The notes under the pieces were generated by a model that saw nothing but the letters and a program-made list of their open reading frames with translations, made no database searches and had not been told where the DNA came from. Of a DNA stretch of 64,000 bases, positions 1 through 8,279 are shown one piece after another (positions within the stretch are counted from its first letter, which is position 1; every line of letters begins with the position of its first letter). Location of the stretch: the NCBI RefSeq assembly GCF_011090385.1, contig NZ_SEWW01000004.1:62001-126000 (forward strand), read 5' to 3'. The position numbers and the translations under genes were made by a program. The DNA comes from Aquirufa beregesia. Its GTDB lineage: Bacteria > Bacteroidota > Bacteroidia > Cytophagales > Spirosomataceae.

Positions 1-1914
1 GATACCATCAAAAATTTGAGGTTCATGTAAGGACATGTATTCCACTTGTTTGTACTTCACAGAAGCTCTTTCGGCATCAGCGGCTAACTTTTCTCTATCC
101 GAACAATGTTTACATTGAATTTCCAATGGCCCTCTTTCTGGTGAAGCACCTTTGTCCAAATAAAGTTGTAATAAGCGATGCGTCATGACATCTGGGTAGC
201 GACGAATAGGACTGGTAAAGTGCGAGTAAAAAGGAAAAGCTAAACCAAAGTGGCCTACAGCATCGGTACTGTAGCGAGCTTTCGACATGGTCCTTACGGC
301 CAAACTTTGTAAAACATGCTCTTCCGCTTTACCTTCCACATTTTCCATCAGGGCATTAAACGATTGGGAAACTTGCTTAGGCTCAGTAGAGACTTGGTAG
401 CCAAATTTCTTGGCAAAAGCCGAAAATACGCGCAATTTTTCGGGATCTGGAGCCTCGTGAACGCGGTAAACCATGGTATTGCGAGGTTCCGTTTTTTTCA
501 ATTCATGTACGTATTCAGCCACTTTTTTATTGGCCATCAACATAAATTCTTCGATTAATTTATGCGCATCTTTTCTTTCTCTTGGAAAAACCGCCAATGG
601 AGTGCCATTTTCATCCAGTTCAAATTTTACTTCAACGGTTTCAAAGTTGACCGAACCATGCTTAAATCTATAATCGCGTAGTTTTTTAGCAATACGATTT
701 AAATCTTTAATGACAGGTTCATAGGCATCAATTTCTTCTCCTTGGTTTTCAATCAATACCTGAGCTTCTTCATAGGCAAATCTGCGATCAGAATGGATGA
801 GGGTTCTACCGAACCACTCTTTGACAATCAAGCCATTAGGGTCAAACTCCAATAGCGTAGAGAAGGTCAATTTATCTTCATGGGGCCTTAAAGAACATAA
901 TCCGTTGGATAGTTTTTCAGGTAACATGGGAACCACACGGTCTACTAAATAAACGGAAGTAGCCCGACGAAAAGCCTCTTGATCCAAAATACTTCCTGGT
1001 TTTACATAATGGGATACGTCGGCAATATGAACACCGATTTCCGTATTTCCATTGGCCAATTTTTGATAACTAATAGCATCATCAAAGTCTTTGGCATCCT
1101 TCGGGTCAATCGTAAAACTGAGGATCTTACGGAGGTCCTTTCTCTTTTTGATTTCTTCTTTGGTAATTTCAGTGGAAATAGCTTCAGCGGCCAATTCAAC
1201 CATTTCTGGGAACTCATAAGGCAAGCCAAATTCGGCTAAAATGGAGTGCATTTCTGTCTCATTTTCTCCGGCTTTACCTAATATTTTAATAACTCTACCT
1301 TCTGCTTTTTTGCCAGGTGTTCCCCAGCGCGTTACCTCTACAATGACTTTATCCAAGTGGTTTGCTTGTAAGGTCTCTGTTTTTGGAATGTAAATGTCCT
1401 CATAGATTTTTTTGGAATCAGGAATGAGGAAAGAATAATGGGGTGTTACTTGAATTACACCTACAATTTCAGATGATTTTCTTTCTAGAATTTCTACAAC
1501 CTCACCCTCTGGGCGGTCGTTTTTCTTTTTTTCCGAAGGTCTTCTAGCTTGAACGCGAACACGATCCCCGTCTTTGGCATTCATCAAATCCGCCGTAGCG
1601 ACCCATACGTCTTTGCTTCCATCATCAGGAATGACAAAGGCAAAACGAGTGTTGACATGATCGACGCGGCCTTCAATTTGAAATGATTCATTGTCGAAAC
1701 GGTAATTACCATCTGATTGACGAATCAAACGGTTTTCTATGACAAGTTTTTGAACCAAATCGGCATAAAGCTCTTTGGTTTTACGGTCACGAATGGCAAA
1801 AGCCTTATGAATTTGGTTTATTGAATAAGAACGATAGTCGTTCAATTCAAAAAACTCTAGGATGTCTTTTTGTAAACTAGCCAAAAAACGTTGTTCCTTA
1901 GGGGAAGTTGGCAT
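1..1914 (-). CDS. rnr: Ribonuclease R, partial (C-terminus beyond window)
   Basis: This is a 3'-5' hydrolytic exoribonuclease of the RNB/RNase II family, which degrades structured RNA in the cytoplasm. An uninterrupted frame of 638 codons runs from the ATG at 1914 to the window edge, so the C-terminal end (normally with the S1 RNA-binding domain) is missing. The N-terminal third looks like the helix-turn-helix and cold-shock regions of RNase R. The RNB catalytic signature DPKDAKDFDDA lies near residues 270-280, with the metal-binding aspartates in place, followed by HIADVSHYV. Further on are the family blocks around SDRRFAYEEAQ and FTSPIRRYPDVMTHRLL. The start is the only ATG at the edge of the similarity, and a divergent intergenic region follows. 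The identification is firm. The gene is not a fragment of the genome; it is only cut by the window. Confidence 0.95.
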   Translation of the reverse strand, partial: MPTSPKEQRFLASLQKDILEFFELNDYRSYSINQIHKAFAIRDRKTKELYADLVQKLVIENRLIRQSDGNYRFDNESFQIEGRVDHVNTRFAFVIPDDGSKDVWVATADLMNAKDGDRVRVQARRPSEKKKNDRPEGEVVEILERKSSEIVGVIQVTPHYSFLIPDSKKIYEDIYIPKTETLQANHLDKVIVEVTRWGTPGKKAEGRVIKILGKAGENETEMHSILAEFGLPYEFPEMVELAAEAISTEITKEEIKKRKDLRKILSFTIDPKDAKDFDDAISYQKLANGNTEIGVHIADVSHYVKPGSILDQEAFRRATSVYLVDRVVPMLPEKLSNGLCSLRPHEDKLTFSTLLEFDPNGLIVKEWFGRTLIHSDRRFAYEEAQVLIENQGEEIDAYEPVIKDLNRIAKKLRDYRFKHGSVNFETVEVKFELDENGTPLAVFPRERKDAHKLIEEFMLMANKKVAEYVHELKKTEPRNTMVYRVHEAPDPEKLRVFSAFAKKFGYQVSTEPKQVSQSFNALMENVEGKAEEHVLQSLAVRTMSKARYSTDAVGHFGLAFPFYSHFTSPIRRYPDVMTHRLLQLYLDKGASPERGPLEIQCKHCSDREKLAADAERASVKYKQVEYMSLHEPQIFDGI

Positions 1915-2140
1915 ATAAATGAAATTTAAAACTTACCCGAAGGTACGGGTTTTTACCTATAGAATGATTATCAGCTGTTTATTTCCTTAGTAGTGCTAGG
2001 ATTTGCTTGGTTTTTCAAAATTTGCTTAGCTGACATAGGACATTTTAGGAAAATGTGGATAGATGGGATTAATTCCCAGAGCATCATTCCCTAATCCTAA
2101 TTCTATTTAGTACTTTTGGGCTTGTTTTTTCCTATTATTC

Positions 2141-3151
2141 ATGAATCGATCTAGGATTGCTCTATTATTGTTGCTAGTCTTTATCCTAACGGGCCTAGTT
2201 TATTGGTATCAGACCTCGAATCAAGTAATTGAGGAGAAGACATCTGCTGCTTCTTTGGTTGAAACACCCAACTTTAACTCAGACTCAGCCTATGCCTATG
2301 TGAAGCAGCAAGTGGATTTTGGACCTAGGGTTCCTGGAACGAGGGCACATCAAAAATGCCAAGAATGGATCATTGCTAAGTTGAAGTCCTATGGTTTACA
2401 CGTGAGTACTCAGCCATTTACAGCTACGAATTACGAAGGAAAAGTACTAAAAGGGACCAATATCATGGCCCAGTTTCAGTCGGGAATTGGGAAACGAATT
2501 TTATTGGCGGCACACTGGGATACCAGAGCGGTAGCTGATAAGGATTCAATCCGTAAGAATGAACCAATTGATGCGGCCAATGATGGGGGAAGTGGAGTTG
2601 GTGTGATGATGGAATTGGCAAGACAACTATCTTCTAGTTCAAAAAAACCATCTGTTGGAGTAGATTTCTTGTTTTTTGATTTGGAAGATACTGGAGAACC
2701 ACATGGAGTAGAGACGAACGTTCAAAATACCTGGGCGCTAGGTTCACAGTATTGGGCAGCTCATATTTTCCCTGAAAATTATCGTCCTTTTTATGGCATA
2801 TTATTGGATATGGTAGGCGCCAAAGGGGCAGTATTTCCACAGGAATATGGTTCTATGCAATATGCACCAACTGTCGTTCGATCCATTTGGTCAGTTGCGG
2901 CAGATGTAGGATTTGGTCATTTATTTATCCAAGAAGAAGGCCCAGGAATAACAGATGACCATACGGCGGTCAATGAAGTAGCAAAAATTCAAATGATAGA
3001 TATTATTGATTTGCGGCCACAAGCTCCCGGTAGTATGGGAGATATTTTTGGTTCTTATCATCACACGCATGGAGATAATATGTCCATCATAGATCCTAAA
3101 ACCCTACAAGCTGTAGGGCAAACTTTGTTACAAGTTTTATATCGAGAATAA
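2141..3151 (+). CDS. M28-family zinc peptidase / glutaminyl cyclase-like, membrane-anchored
   Basis: This is a 336-residue protein with an N-terminal hydrophobic anchor (about residues 7-23), so its catalytic domain probably faces the periplasm. The Peptidase_M28 fold is clear: AAHWDTR (H125, D127), [10 protein letters not shown] (D148), FFDLEDTGE (E182, D183), LLDMVGAK (D223) and TDDHTAVNE (H274), with a further histidine cluster [10 protein letters not shown] near the end. The spacing and the DDH block resemble bacterial glutaminyl-peptide cyclotransferases as much as aminopeptidases. In the QC branch only one zinc is bound, by Asp, Glu and His. Which reaction it performs cannot be settled from sequence alone. 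A candidate -7 element of the Bacteroidota type (TACTTTTG, 2111-2118) lies just upstream. It ends one base before the gcvT start, so the two are probably co-transcribed. Confidence 0.85.
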   Translation: MNRSRIALLLLLVFILTGLVYWYQTSNQVIEEKTSAASLVETPNFNSDSAYAYVKQQVDFGPRVPGTRAHQKCQEWIIAKLKSYGLHVSTQPFTATNYEGKVLKGTNIMAQFQSGIGKRILLAAHWDTRAVADKDSIRKNEPIDAANDGGSGVGVMMELARQLSSSSKKPSVGVDFLFFDLEDTGEPHGVETNVQNTWALGSQYWAAHIFPENYRPFYGILLDMVGAKGAVFPQEYGSMQYAPTVVRSIWSVAADVGFGHLFIQEEGPGITDDHTAVNEVAKIQMIDIIDLRPQAPGSMGDIFGSYHHTHGDNMSIIDPKTLQAVGQTLLQVLYRE

Positions 3152-3152
3152 T

Positions 3153-4241
3153 ATGTCAGAACAATTACAACACGTTCATTTGAACGATACCCATGTGGCG
3201 TTAGGAGCAAAAATGGTACCTTTTGCTGGATTTTATATGCCTGTTTTATATAGCAATTTAATTGAGGAGCACATTTGCGTGCGTCAACAAGTGGGAGTAT
3301 TTGATGTGAGCCATATGGGGGAGTTTTATTTGAAGGGGGACAAGGCGTTGGATTTGATTCAATATGTTTGTTCCAATGATGCTTCTAAATTGGTGGATGG
3401 AAAGGTACAATACAGCTGTCTGCCGAATGAACAAGGAGGCATCGTGGATGATTTATTGGTCTACCGAGTTAAAGAAAATGAATATATGTTGGTGGTGAAT
3501 GCTTCCAATATTGAAAAGGATTGGAATTGGATTTCTTCACACAATACTTTTGGTGTGGAGATGACGAACCAAAGTGATGTGTATAGTTTGTTTGCGGTTC
3601 AAGGACCCAAGGCAATTTTAGCCTTGCAAAAGCTGACAGATGTAGAGTTGTCATTTATGCCGTATTATACCTTTAAAATAGGTCAAATGGCGGGTATAGC
3701 CGATGTGATTATTTCCAATACGGGATATACTGGAGCTGGCGGATTTGAGATTTATGTCAAAAATGAGCAGGCATTATCCATGTGGAATGCGATTTTTGAA
3801 GCGGGTGCAGAATTTGGTATCAAGCCGATTGGATTAGGAGCTCGAGACACCTTACGTACTGAAATGGGCTATTGCTTGTATGGACATGATATTGATGATA
3901 CGACCTCGCCTATTGAAGCAGGTTTGGGCTGGATTACTTCATTCAACAAGAATTTTATCGCATCTGATATCCATGCCAAAATTAAAGCAGAAGGAGCCAA
4001 GAAGAAATTAGTTGGATTTGAGATGATTGACCGAGGAATTCCTCGTCAACATTATCCTATAGTGAATGAGGCGGGCGAGTCAATTGGAGAAGTTACTTCA
4101 GGTACGCAGTCTCCTAATTTATCAAAAGGCATAGGCATGGGTTATGTGAAGACAGAATATACTAAAGTAGGTACGGAAATTTATGTACAGATTCGTGATA
4201 AGTCATTGAAAGCTGTGGTTGTTAAAATGCCATTTATTTAG
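3153..4241 (+). CDS. gcvT: Aminomethyltransferase, glycine cleavage T-protein
   Basis: GcvT transfers the methylene group of the aminomethyl-lipoyl H-protein to tetrahydrofolate and releases ammonia. It acts in the cytoplasmic glycine cleavage system. The 362-residue length is normal for the family. The N-terminal block [14 protein letters not shown], the FDVSHMGEF block near residue 52, the folate-site sequence [11 protein letters not shown] and the C-terminal [22 protein letters not shown] block are all recognisable. The ATG at 3153 is one base after the stop of the M28 peptidase gene, so translational coupling is likely. The genes for the P and H proteins are not in the window. A comB-like gene begins seven bases downstream. 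Confidence 0.95.
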   Translation: MSEQLQHVHLNDTHVALGAKMVPFAGFYMPVLYSNLIEEHICVRQQVGVFDVSHMGEFYLKGDKALDLIQYVCSNDASKLVDGKVQYSCLPNEQGGIVDDLLVYRVKENEYMLVVNASNIEKDWNWISSHNTFGVEMTNQSDVYSLFAVQGPKAILALQKLTDVELSFMPYYTFKIGQMAGIADVIISNTGYTGAGGFEIYVKNEQALSMWNAIFEAGAEFGIKPIGLGARDTLRTEMGYCLYGHDIDDTTSPIEAGLGWITSFNKNFIASDIHAKIKAEGAKKKLVGFEMIDRGIPRQHYPIVNEAGESIGEVTSGTQSPNLSKGIGMGYVKTEYTKVGTEIYVQIRDKSLKAVVVKMPFI

Positions 4242-4248
4242 AGTAATT

Positions 4249-4953
4249 ATGAGAAAAATCGACGTTTGTTTGTCGCCAGAACTCATTCATTTGTATGATG
4301 TTCCTTCTCTAGCGGTGGTTGTTGTGGATATTTTTAGAGCAACATCCTGTATGGTGACTGCTTTTGCTCATGGAGCCAAGGAGATTATTCCAGTGGAGAA
4401 AATGGACTTATGTAGTTCTTATGGAGCGAAGGGATATTTGACTTCTGCTGAAAGAAATGGAGTCACTCCAGAAGGGTTTGATTTTGATAATTCTCCATTT
4501 AGCTATCAAGTGGAGAAAGTGAAAGGGGCTAAGATTTGTGTTACCACCACGAATGGGACGGTGGCGATTCGAAAGTCTAGGAAATCACCGGCACTTTATG
4601 TGGGAGCCTTTTTAAATATTTCTCGGGTAGCGGAGGCATTGAAAAGCTGGGAGGGAGATGCTTTGATTCTATGTGCTGGCTGGAAGGGGAAGCCAAACTT
4701 GGAGGACACCTTATTTGCTGGCGCTTTGATTGATTTATTACAAGGGTCTTATCGTGTGGCAGATGATGCTGCCATGATGGCTTTGGGAACATATCGGGAG
4801 GCTTCTGCTAACTTAATGCAAGCCGTAAAGGGGTCTTCACATGTGAATCGATTGTTGGGTTTGGGTATTGAAAAAGATATTAGTTTTTGCTTGGAGAGAG
4901 ATGTATACTCAGTATTGCCAGGTTTGAAGGGCAATAAATTAGTATTGCAATAA
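4249..4953 (+). CDS. comB: 2-phosphosulfolactate phosphatase family protein (ComB-like)
   Basis: This is a 234-residue cytoplasmic protein of the ComB family, whose founding member hydrolyses 2-phosphosulfolactate to sulfolactate in coenzyme M synthesis. Visible family blocks are the N-terminal VVVDIFRATSCMVTAF, the central CVTTTNGT and LILCAGWKGKPNLEDTLFAGAL, and the short C-terminal CLERDVYSVLP. I chose the ATG at 4249 over an in-frame TTG 30 bases upstream, because the TTG would overlap gcvT and adds no conserved sequence. Members are widespread in bacteria that make no coenzyme M, so the substrate here is unknown. A role in sulfonate or sulfonolipid metabolism is only an inference. It lies between gcvT and thrC on the same strand. 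Confidence 0.8.
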   Translation: MRKIDVCLSPELIHLYDVPSLAVVVVDIFRATSCMVTAFAHGAKEIIPVEKMDLCSSYGAKGYLTSAERNGVTPEGFDFDNSPFSYQVEKVKGAKICVTTTNGTVAIRKSRKSPALYVGAFLNISRVAEALKSWEGDALILCAGWKGKPNLEDTLFAGALIDLLQGSYRVADDAAMMALGTYREASANLMQAVKGSSHVNRLLGLGIEKDISFCLERDVYSVLPGLKGNKLVLQ

Positions 4954-4998
4954 GTACAATGAAGATGTAGGTTTAAGAACCTAATTAATAATAAGGTG

Positions 4999-6306
4999 AT
5001 GAAGTTATATAGTACACAACATCAAAGTCCTGATGTTTCATTAGAGGAAGCCATATTTCGTGGTTTACCACCAGATAATGGTTTGTATATGCCATTGTCT
5101 ATTGAAAAGATGGATCCATCATTTTTTGAAACCATTCAAGAGAAGAGTTTTCAAGAGATTGCGGAGGCTGTTTGCCAACATTTATTAGGGGCGGATTTGA
5201 CCAAGGAGGAAATTCATGGAATTATTAGTCAGTCTATGACTTTTGAGGCTCCTTTATTTGATCTAGAAAAAGATGTTGAGGTCTTGGAATTATTTCACGG
5301 TCCATCCATGGCATTTAAAGATTTCGGAGCTCGCTTTATGGCGGCGATTATGTCGCACTATTTGTTGAAATCTAAAAGAGAAATACACATCTTGGTAGCT
5401 ACATCTGGTGATACAGGCGGAGCGGTGGCGCAGGGATTTTATAATACTCCTGGGATTTCAGTAACCATTTTATATCCTAAAGGTAAGGTTTCGGATATTC
5501 AAGAGAAGCAATTAACCACTTTGGGAGGCAATGTCCATGCCTTAGAGATAGCTGGTACATTTGATGACTGCCAAAGCCTGGTTAAACAAGCCTTTTTGGA
5601 TGAAGAATTAAGGGCGAAATTTAATTTGGCTTCAGCTAATTCCATTAATATTTCCCGATTGATTCCTCAATCCTTTTATTATTTTGCGGCTTTTGCGGAG
5701 GCGAAAAGAAAGGGATTAAAATGGCCGATTGTATTCAGTGTGCCGAGTGGCAATTTTGGAAATTTGAGTGCTGGATTAATGGCTTATCGCATGGGATTAC
5801 CAGTAAAGGCTTTTGTGGCGGCTTGTAATGAAAATAAGGTGGTCCCTGATTATTTAAAATCAGGAGAATACAGATCTAAGGCTAGCGTAGAGACACTATC
5901 CAATGCCATGGATGTGGGAAATCCTTCCAATTTCATCCGGATGAAATTGTTGGCTGGGGAAAATTGGGAATCTGTAAGGGAATTGGTAAAAGGATATTTT
6001 ACGAATGATGAGCAAACGAGGGTGAGGATGAAGGAGGTCTATGATAGGACAGGATATGTCATGTGTCCACACACAGCCGTTGCTTATGATGGATTATCTC
6101 AGTATAAAGCAGAAACGGCAGGCGAGTTTACAGGAATTTTATTGTCGACCGCCCATTATGCTAAATTTTTACCGACTGTTGAATCTACCTTAGGCAGAGA
6201 AGTACCAATTCCTGAGCGTTTGTCGGCTCTTTTGAGTAAAGAAAAAGTGGCTACCCCATTGGGTACTGATTATGCAGGGTTTAAGCAGTATTTGTTAGGA
6301 AAATAG
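4999..6306 (+). CDS. thrC: Threonine synthase
   Basis: ThrC is a PLP enzyme converting O-phosphohomoserine to threonine. The 435-residue product is the long, E. coli-like form. The N-terminal helix block MKLYSTQHQSPDVSLEEA and RGLPPDNGLYMP are diagnostic. The PLP lysine is K107 in GPSMAFKDFGARF, and ATSGDTGGAVAQG and SVPSGNFGNLSAG form the cofactor phosphate loop region. The ATG at 4999 is preferred over the GTG immediately before it, since homologues begin with MKLYST. The usual partners thrA and thrB are not adjacent. Instead a ComB-like gene lies 45 bases upstream. A 33-bp imperfect palindrome follows the stop codon. Confidence 0.95.
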   Translation: MKLYSTQHQSPDVSLEEAIFRGLPPDNGLYMPLSIEKMDPSFFETIQEKSFQEIAEAVCQHLLGADLTKEEIHGIISQSMTFEAPLFDLEKDVEVLELFHGPSMAFKDFGARFMAAIMSHYLLKSKREIHILVATSGDTGGAVAQGFYNTPGISVTILYPKGKVSDIQEKQLTTLGGNVHALEIAGTFDDCQSLVKQAFLDEELRAKFNLASANSINISRLIPQSFYYFAAFAEAKRKGLKWPIVFSVPSGNFGNLSAGLMAYRMGLPVKAFVAACNENKVVPDYLKSGEYRSKASVETLSNAMDVGNPSNFIRMKLLAGENWESVRELVKGYFTNDEQTRVRMKEVYDRTGYVMCPHTAVAYDGLSQYKAETAGEFTGILLSTAHYAKFLPTVESTLGREVPIPERLSALLSKEKVATPLGTDYAGFKQYLLGK

Positions 6307-6319
6307 GGGTTTTTAAAAT

Positions 6320-6352
6320 AACGCTGGCAAGGTTCTGAACCTTGACAGCGTT
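6320..6352. repeat. 33-bp palindromic repeat, copy 1
   Basis: Two 16-base arms (6320-6335 and 6337-6352) are reverse complements with one mismatch, around a one-base centre. The arms read AACGCTGGCAAGGTTC and GAACCTTGACAGCGTT. The same element occurs as a perfect palindrome at 6825-6857 and in rearranged form at 43653-43685. It lies just after thrC and could fold in RNA, but no T-run follows, so it is not a typical terminator. Confidence 0.8.
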
Positions 6353-6420
6353 GTTCGAACGAATCTAGATTTTGGTTTATTGTCCAATTAGTTGGATACG
6401 TAAATCCATATGATTGATGG

Positions 6421-6783
6421 CTAGAGTAATGCCTTAAACTTATCAAATTCTTGGTAAGCAATAATTCCAATTAGAATAATTAATAGGGGTCCAGCACCTA
6501 ATCCTCCAAGAACTAATAATTCTAGTAGCAGGATATTTAGGGCAATAGGACTTAGAATTAATAAAGAAAGGGCTCTTTTAGAAGGAATAAGTAGTAAAAT
6601 GGCTCCAATAATCTCCAATATCTTAACCACTTTCATAAATCCCGTAGGGACCATTAAATTAAAAAAGAGGGCTTGATTCCCGGACATTGGTGGGGGTGGG
6701 ACAAACTCAAAGAAAAAATTTATGCTTCCAAATAAAAATAGAAAGGCTAATAAGAAGGTTGGAACTAGTTTTAAGTATTTCAT
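6421..6783 (-). CDS. DoxX-like small integral membrane protein
   Basis: This is a 120-residue, very hydrophobic protein with about four membrane-spanning segments (roughly residues 5-25, 45-65, 70-90 and 95-112). The pattern resembles the DoxX/DoxX-like families: a loop with FVPPPPMSGNQALFF before a segment carrying GFMKVVKILEIIGAILLLIP. Members sit in the inner membrane. Most have no proven function, though some relate to thiosulfate:quinone oxidoreductase subunits. The gene is single, on the reverse strand, and is bracketed by two copies of a palindromic repeat at 6320-6352 and 6825-6857. The start ATG at 6783 is unambiguous. The family assignment is moderately sure; the role is unknown. 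Confidence 0.65.
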   Translation of the reverse strand: MKYLKLVPTFLLAFLFLFGSINFFFEFVPPPPMSGNQALFFNLMVPTGFMKVVKILEIIGAILLLIPSKRALSLLILSPIALNILLLELLVLGGLGAGPLLIILIGIIAYQEFDKFKALL

Positions 6784-6824
6784 GTGATGATAGGGTTTGG
6801 GTAAGTAAAAAGATAAGATTTGGC

Positions 6825-6857
6825 AACGCTGTCAAGGTTTAAAACCTTGACAGCGTT
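6825..6857. repeat. 33-bp palindromic repeat, copy 2 (perfect)
   Basis: This is a perfect palindrome with arms AACGCTGTCAAGGTTT (6825-6840) and AAACCTTGACAGCGTT (6842-6857) around a single A. It shares its outer sequence with the copies at 6320 and 43653. It lies in the 140-base gap between the DoxX-like gene and the GT-C-like operon, and is probably a dispersed extragenic palindromic element. Confidence 0.85.
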
Positions 6858-6923
6858 AAGGAAAATTAGGGAAAATTTTGGAATTGCCCAATCAATTTAT
6901 TGATAAAACATTCAGAATATCAA

Positions 6924-8261
6924 CTACTTAGTGTCTGGAATATATTCGCCTTTATTTAGCATTTGAACCATCATGAGATGGAGTTCATATTTTTTAACAT
7001 TCTCCTTACTAAAACCTAAGCCCTGTTTTTCATGAATGAATGATTGATAATCTTGAAGAAGGAATTCTTTTCGGTTTTTTATGGCTGGATAATATGTTAA
7101 GATTGAACTTAGCCAAAATAGTAGGGCAACTGGAAGAACCCATTTTGTAGTAAAAATGGATGAAACGAGATGGGTAGTAACTACATAGGTCAGCAACATG
7201 GCCAAGGTAGCAATAATTTTATAATTCCCTATTAGGAAGACAAATGGGCCGGATTTTGATCGTAAAACAGCTAATAAGATCCCATTCAAAAGACAAAATG
7301 TAAGGCATCCAGCTAGAAATAGTTGATTGGGATTAGCCAATTCTCCTGAAGTCCAGCGCTTTAAAAAACTAGGATAGGTTTTTTCTGCTTTGACAAAAAC
7401 CCAACGTTGAAAACCCCAAATGATGATGATGAATAACAATAAACCCATGGAGAAGCTAAAGACCAAACGAACGGTTGAATCTTGTTCATTGAAGTAATCT
7501 GCAGAGCCTCCTAAAAACACAAAAAAGCCTTGAATGCTTTGCCAAGGATGTCCCACCAAATAGATTAAGCCATTTTGATTAGACCCCATACTGGGATAAT
7601 TCCAGAAAAATAGTGTCAAAAAGGTAATGAAAACCCCGGTCCAAATGGCTAGTTTTTTTAAATCAAAGGTGGTTAAAAGAATCATTCCTCCTGCGGCGAT
7701 GAATAGTAATCCATCCGAATTGGATAAACAGGCTAACATGGTACAAAGAATCCCAGTTACGAACAATTTGTAACTGCCTTTACTAAGGCAAAACATGGCT
7801 AAAAATCCAAAACCAATGACCAAGTTTCTTTGTATGGAAACAATAAACCAAAACGTATTTAAGTGGTATTGAAAGTTTAAATATAGAAAAGGAATGGGCA
7901 AGAAGTACCACCAGCGATTTTTATTGGGCAAATTGAACCAAAGTAAAACGAATATGATGATGATGTATAAGTGGGATGTAAGCAATAAAGCTTTCAGGTC
8001 CAATTGATTAAATACAAAATAATGAAGCATCACCCACAATCTGAGTGTCACAATTCGGTGTTCATTATTAGGAAACCAAATCATTTTTAATCGATCGAAC
8101 CAGTCTGGTTGAGCAAACCACGCTCGGATGGTCATCGGAGCTTCAAAATCATCTAACCAAGGAATATTGATAGAGAAAGTGAATAATGACCAGGTAAAAA
8201 ATACGAATGGTATTAATCCAAGTAAAAAAGAAATACGTTTTAAGCGTGGAAAGGAAGGCAT
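6924..8261 (-). CDS. Polytopic membrane protein, GT-C glycosyltransferase-like
   Basis: This is a 445-residue integral membrane protein with about ten or more hydrophobic segments. After the first segment a periplasmic-side loop carries an acidic pair (D37, D38 in PWLDDFE), the position where GT-C lipid-linked-sugar transferases have their catalytic acid. A second loop contains NEHRIVTLRLWVMLHY. The upstream neighbour has the same two motifs (GDDY, then NDIHRI...RIWILIHY), so the two are diverged paralogues. It is the last gene of a five-gene reverse-strand operon with two epimerases and a GT2 enzyme, which would provide and activate the sugar on a polyprenyl carrier. The precise activity is unknown, and other polytopic transporters cannot be excluded. 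Confidence 0.6.
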   Translation of the reverse strand: MPSFPRLKRISFLLGLIPFVFFTWSLFTFSINIPWLDDFEAPMTIRAWFAQPDWFDRLKMIWFPNNEHRIVTLRLWVMLHYFVFNQLDLKALLLTSHLYIIIIFVLLWFNLPNKNRWWYFLPIPFLYLNFQYHLNTFWFIVSIQRNLVIGFGFLAMFCLSKGSYKLFVTGILCTMLACLSNSDGLLFIAAGGMILLTTFDLKKLAIWTGVFITFLTLFFWNYPSMGSNQNGLIYLVGHPWQSIQGFFVFLGGSADYFNEQDSTVRLVFSFSMGLLLFIIIIWGFQRWVFVKAEKTYPSFLKRWTSGELANPNQLFLAGCLTFCLLNGILLAVLRSKSGPFVFLIGNYKIIATLAMLLTYVVTTHLVSSIFTTKWVLPVALLFWLSSILTYYPAIKNRKEFLLQDYQSFIHEKQGLGFSKENVKKYELHLMMVQMLNKGEYIPDTK

Positions 8262-8279
8262 TTATCGGAGGATTGGTCC

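Noticed and set aside
1933-1955. Small ACCCG/CGGGT hairpin with T-run upstream of rnr
   Set aside because: The stem is only five base pairs and no forward gene ends before it, so a terminator role is not supported.
6320-6352. thrC transcription terminator
   Set aside because: The hairpin is strong but has no T-run, and the same sequence recurs elsewhere in non-terminator settings, so I list it as a dispersed repeat.
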